Shown here in pieces: positions 60,981 through 64,000 of a DNA stretch of 64,000 bases (its first letter is position 1; every line of letters begins with the position of its first letter). The notes under the pieces were generated by a model. That model saw only the letters and a list, made by a program, of their open reading frames with translations. It had not been told where the DNA came from and ran no database searches. The stretch is from Bacteroides sp. UBA1773. GTDB lineage: Bacteria > Bacteroidota > Bacteroidia > Bacteroidales > Bacteroidaceae. The DNA lies in assembly GCA_002315285.1 (NCBI GenBank), contig DCGR01000009.1:1-64000 (forward strand), in the 5' to 3' direction. A program made the translations under genes and the position numbers.

Positions 60981-63122
60981 TTAGAAAGAGATGCCCTTCG
61001 ACTGTCCGGCATAGAAGCCTTGAGGCAGCTCCACAGCATGCTCCTTGCCATTGACAGTGATGTACATCTTCAACAGCTTGCGGGTAGGATCCTCGACGGT
61101 GATCTGGCTGATGTTCTTGCCATTGTATTTCACCATGACGATGCCGGGAGTGTCGCTGGTTATGTCGATGCCATCGGCAAGTTTCACACTGCCTCCGCTG
61201 TAGAAGATGGCGTATGCGATGCCTGCCTTGTCGTTGCGCACGGCTTGTAAGGTGCCGGTGTTGGCCACGATGGTCACGGCTGGTGTAGTAGCGAACGAGG
61301 CTGTCTGCTCTACAGATGCGTTAGGAAGCACGGCATAGGCATAGCTGCGCTGGGTGTCGTGGCTCATCCAAAGGGTGAACATCTTGACATGGATATCCTT
61401 ATCGTAAACATTGCTTTGGCGGTTGATGCGCTTCCAGTTGCCTATTACATCGTTGTTGGTGAGACCAGCCTGAAGGGCTTTCTCCAAAAAGACGTAACCC
61501 ACATTGTCGTGGTTCACCCAAGCCACATCCTGTAACTGATGGTTGCCTTCGGAAGGTGTAACCTGACCTTGTGCGCCCATTACCGTAACAGGTCCCGTAA
61601 GCTTGCACTGGTTCAGTGTGGTGGCGGCATTGGAGCCTTTGATGTCGGCTCCCAAGCATACATACACATCGTCGAAGAAGAACCAGCCCTTCTTTGCCTG
61701 GAGCCTGTCGTGCGGACTGTTGAAGTCGAACGCTACGGCTCCGTAGAGGCCATCGGTGACGGCTCCGACAAAATCCATGGTGCCAGGCTTCTGGATGTCG
61801 TTCTCGCCGGGCATGTCCTTGGCCTGTACGATGGTTGTACCAGGAATCTTCCGGTAGTCATAGACAGGTGCCGTCTGGTCGTATTCCTCACCTGTCTTCG
61901 ACAGGTAGTTGGTGCCGTCGGCGCGATAATGGTTCAGGAGCCCCTCGCCATTGTAGGGCTCTTCCATGTTTTTGTTGCGGGTGGAGAACATACGCACTGA
62001 GGTGTACCAAGTGGGGCGCTGGATGGCAAAATGTTCCGTCTGCCAGAAAAACTTGGCAAACGAGGGCGTACCCTCAAGTTTCCCGTTGCGGGCATCCACA
62101 ACCTGCTGTAGTTCGGCCTTGCGATAGTCGGACAATTGCATGAGCTGCATCGGAATGCCGACACCAATGACATCGGTGCCAGTAGCGCGACGGCGGGCAA
62201 TGTCGCGGTTCACTACACCTGGGTCGGTGATGCGCCCGAACACCTGCTGCTTCACCTGTCCTTCCAGATAGTAGTCGATGATGAGACGGGTACGCTGTTC
62301 GCTGAAGCGATACTTGGTGTCCTTGAGCTTGATGCCCCAGTTTACGAAGGCATTGATGGGCCCCATGCCATACGATGAGGTGTTGTTCACACGGTCGGCA
62401 CGGTGATGGAAGCTGTAGTCGCGCTGCAGCGAACCGCCTCCACCCAGGTATTTGGCTACAAAACGGTTATCGACTTTCACGGCAGGATTGGCTTCGTCGG
62501 AGAATTTGGCCTCGCCCTCGATGATGGCGATGGACTCCTCCACAAGTGCCTCGTCGCGGCTCCACAGCGCATACTTGGCCTGGATGGTGGCCACATTGGC
62601 ACGGTCGCCACTGGGGCGGGCACCCGAAGCGCTCATGTTGCCACGGCTGGCAATCTGGAGCATCTTCTCACTCTGTGCCTTGCTGAGGTCGGTGTCGAGG
62701 ATGTAGAGCATGGCAATCATGGCGTTGGGCGTACCAATCTGGTTCCACCACCAGTTCTCACAGATGTAATCCTTGGCAAGCCAATGGTCGAGGGCTGCCA
62801 TGGTTTTCAGTTTCAGCTGTTTGTTGCCCTTCAGCGGCGAGCCTTTCTGCTTGTAGGCGAGCGCCATCTGCTGCATGTTGTTGAGATGCGACGAATGCTG
62901 AAAGGCCGTACGCGAAGTATCGACATAGTTGATGTAGGCCCAAGTGCCATCGGCTTGGATGCTTTGCATCAGTTCCTTAACGCGGTCGGCATTGACAGTG
63001 CCCGACAGATATTCGTTGGCAAAGCCCTTACGGAGTTTCTCGATGTCGTTGTTGGTGGCTGCCGTCAACACAGAGGCAGTAGCACATAAAACCACCAGGA
63101 TGGTAGTAAGGATTTTCTTCAT
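60981..63122 (-). CDS. Polysaccharide lyase family 8 (hyaluronate/chondroitin lyase-like)
   Basis: The 713-residue protein has a signal peptide (ends LTAAT) and no lipobox. The N-terminal helical toroid carries CENWWWNQIG (Asn123 or Asn127), GARPSGDRAN (about 167-176), FHHR (His239, His240) and SSYGMG (Tyr251). These correspond to the Asn, His and Tyr catalytic residues of PL8. The C-terminal beta-sandwich domains begin at about residue 330. PL8 lyases cleave uronic acid-containing chains (hyaluronan, chondroitin) or xanthan by beta-elimination. The N-terminus is short compared with some PL8 enzymes. It lies downstream of the heparinase-like gene on the same strand. Confidence 0.85.
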   Translation of the reverse strand: MKKILTTILVVLCATASVLTAATNNDIEKLRKGFANEYLSGTVNADRVKELMQSIQADGTWAYINYVDTSRTAFQHSSHLNNMQQMALAYKQKGSPLKGNKQLKLKTMAALDHWLAKDYICENWWWNQIGTPNAMIAMLYILDTDLSKAQSEKMLQIASRGNMSASGARPSGDRANVATIQAKYALWSRDEALVEESIAIIEGEAKFSDEANPAVKVDNRFVAKYLGGGGSLQRDYSFHHRADRVNNTSSYGMGPINAFVNWGIKLKDTKYRFSEQRTRLIIDYYLEGQVKQQVFGRITDPGVVNRDIARRRATGTDVIGVGIPMQLMQLSDYRKAELQQVVDARNGKLEGTPSFAKFFWQTEHFAIQRPTWYTSVRMFSTRNKNMEEPYNGEGLLNHYRADGTNYLSKTGEEYDQTAPVYDYRKIPGTTIVQAKDMPGENDIQKPGTMDFVGAVTDGLYGAVAFDFNSPHDRLQAKKGWFFFDDVYVCLGADIKGSNAATTLNQCKLTGPVTVMGAQGQVTPSEGNHQLQDVAWVNHDNVGYVFLEKALQAGLTNNDVIGNWKRINRQSNVYDKDIHVKMFTLWMSHDTQRSYAYAVLPNASVEQTASFATTPAVTIVANTGTLQAVRNDKAGIAYAIFYSGGSVKLADGIDITSDTPGIVMVKYNGKNISQITVEDPTRKLLKMYITVNGKEHAVELPQGFYAGQSKGISF

Positions 63123-63209
63123 GATGATTCGTTTTTGATATTATTGGGAACATCCAGAAGCCGCTGGATGCGTCAGCAGATTCCGGATGTTCACGGAAAC
63201 AACAGATTG

Positions 63210-64000
63210 TTAGAATTTATGCGGTGTTTTCGGATTGCCAACCAATTCGCCCGGCATCAGATACACCGTCACTTCCTGTGTGGTGTTGAGCGCCAGATCG
63301 CAATCGAAGCCCACGAACATTCCCATTTTGTTGGGCGAGTCGTAGGTGTTGGTAGGTGTGGTGTCGCGGGTGTAGAAACGCACGGGGAAAGGAGCTTCCA
63401 CTTTGAGGTAAAGCTTCTTGCCATCCTTTTCCAAAAGGGCGGTGGTGTCATCGACAAAGGTGACTTTCTCAGCATGTGTGAACATGTTCCATGTCATCTT
63501 GGTGAACTGGCCAGCTGTGGTGAGCTGGTCCTGGATGACGGCATACTTCTTATCGACCAGCGATACGGCACGTTTCACGCCCGGAATCTGGTCCTTATAG
63601 ATAGCCGACAGATCGCTTTCTGTCCACATGGCATTCTCCTCTTCGCTGTATTTACCCAGTTCGGCAAAGCCCTTCACCAACTGTGGCTTGTCGTTGAATG
63701 TCAACGTGCTGTGGGCTTGTGTGCGGTAGCGGAATACATCCCAGCGTTGCGACTCCTGCTTGCCGTTCCAAAGATTCACGCCACGGGATTCCAGACGGTT
63801 GTAGTCCTCGGCTCCCATGTCGTACGACCAACGTATGCCATCGGCCTCGAAGATGAACGAACCTACATCCATGTGGGCATGGTTGGCCGATGGAGTACCC
63901 ATCTTGAAACCTAAATAGGTGTCGTTCTCGTCCCAACCAGAACGCATCACCGACACTGGCGTGGAGCCGCGCCCCGTCCACATGAGTGACTTTGGCTTTT
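63210..64000 (-). CDS. Heparinase II/III-like polysaccharide lyase (5' end outside window)
   Basis: Only the C-terminal part is in view; the frame stays open to position 64000, so the start lies beyond the edge. The visible 263 residues show the heparinase II/III beta-domain: MRSGWDENDTYLGFKMG, then SANHAHMDVGSFIFEADG, whose His and Asp fit the conserved metal-binding motif, and GVNLWNGKQESQRWDVFRY. The domain ends with a beta-sandwich (EVTVYLMPGEL). Such lyases (PL12, PL15, PL17, PL21 and related) cleave acidic glycans. The exact PL family cannot be settled without the N-terminus. It precedes the PL8 gene by 87 bp. Confidence 0.8.
   Translation of the reverse strand, partial: KPKSLMWTGRGSTPVSVMRSGWDENDTYLGFKMGTPSANHAHMDVGSFIFEADGIRWSYDMGAEDYNRLESRGVNLWNGKQESQRWDVFRYRTQAHSTLTFNDKPQLVKGFAELGKYSEEENAMWTESDLSAIYKDQIPGVKRAVSLVDKKYAVIQDQLTTAGQFTKMTWNMFTHAEKVTFVDDTTALLEKDGKKLYLKVEAPFPVRFYTRDTTPTNTYDSPNKMGMFVGFDCDLALNTTQEVTVYLMPGELVGNPKTPHKF

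Noticed and set aside
1..64000. tRNA or rRNA genes
   Set aside because: I looked for tRNA-like cloverleaf arms and CCA ends in the gaps and found none that I could support.

Overview
The window is a Bacteroidales chromosome segment, probably Prevotellaceae-like, though I cannot place the genus from sequence alone. The evidence is two tandem SusC/SusD pairs, the fused his operon genes (hisB phosphatase-dehydratase, hisIE), a long three-domain IspG, a DUF2795 protein, many lipoproteins with a Cys lipobox, and repeated TAnnTTTG -7 boxes typical of Bacteroidetes housekeeping promoters. No rRNA, tRNA, CRISPR array or transposase gene was seen.

Layout. 1-277 is a repeat-rich non-coding stretch against the 3' end of mnmE and may be the edge of an integrated element. 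278-3971 (minus) is a coupled trio: a TPR/PD40 protein, a nucleoside phosphorylase and mnmE. 4105-4890 is ttcA, divergent from that trio. 5007-18125 is a dense set of exported redox and sugar genes: tatA; three Tat-exported Gfo/Idh/MocA oxidoreductases, each next to a lipoprotein TIM-barrel isomerase/epimerase-like protein; a DUF1080 lipoprotein (3-keto-glycoside hydrolase family); an SGNH esterase; a membrane tetraheme cytochrome fused to a SUMF1 domain; and the ResB/CcsA cytochrome c synthase. Together these suggest redox-neutral or quinone-linked 3-keto glycoside chemistry carried out outside the cytoplasm. This is my main candidate for an undescribed system.

18808-20625 holds a nucleoside-hydrolase-like lipoprotein and tcdA. 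20737-30342 is a histidine operon (hisG-D-C-B-H-A-F-IE) running into aroA, a small membrane protein and a metal ABC permease. It is preceded by a 21-codon leader peptide with five His codons and a terminator hairpin, which together form a clear attenuator. 30302-33595 (minus) has a lactonase-like propeller lipoprotein, a DUF4861 lipoprotein, a small beta-barrel protein and a 60-residue protein. 33626-33813 is a long imperfect palindrome of MITE type. 33937-39984 (minus) is a housekeeping run: rpoN, PAP2, gcvH, purE, ispG, a methyltransferase-like gene, a PduO-type cobalamin adenosyltransferase and DUF2795. A sirtuin and two FKBP isomerases follow.

42382-43500 is 1.1 kb without a credible gene. 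It carries a strong promoter match and structured RNA-like sequence. 43501-54605 is a polysaccharide-utilisation module (susCD, susCD, DUF1735/DUF5627-type surface lipoprotein) closed by a strong terminator. After a repeat-rich gap come a lipoprotein and a Tat-exported metallo-beta-lactamase-fold protein (minus), an AAA_14/DUF4143 ATPase with a tandemly repeated promoter/operator, a GH95-like lipoprotein, a PL8-family lyase and a heparinase II/III-like lyase cut off by the window edge. The two lyases suggest that the locus acts on an acidic, glycosaminoglycan-like polysaccharide. GH95 would fit removal of an L-fucose or L-galactose branch.
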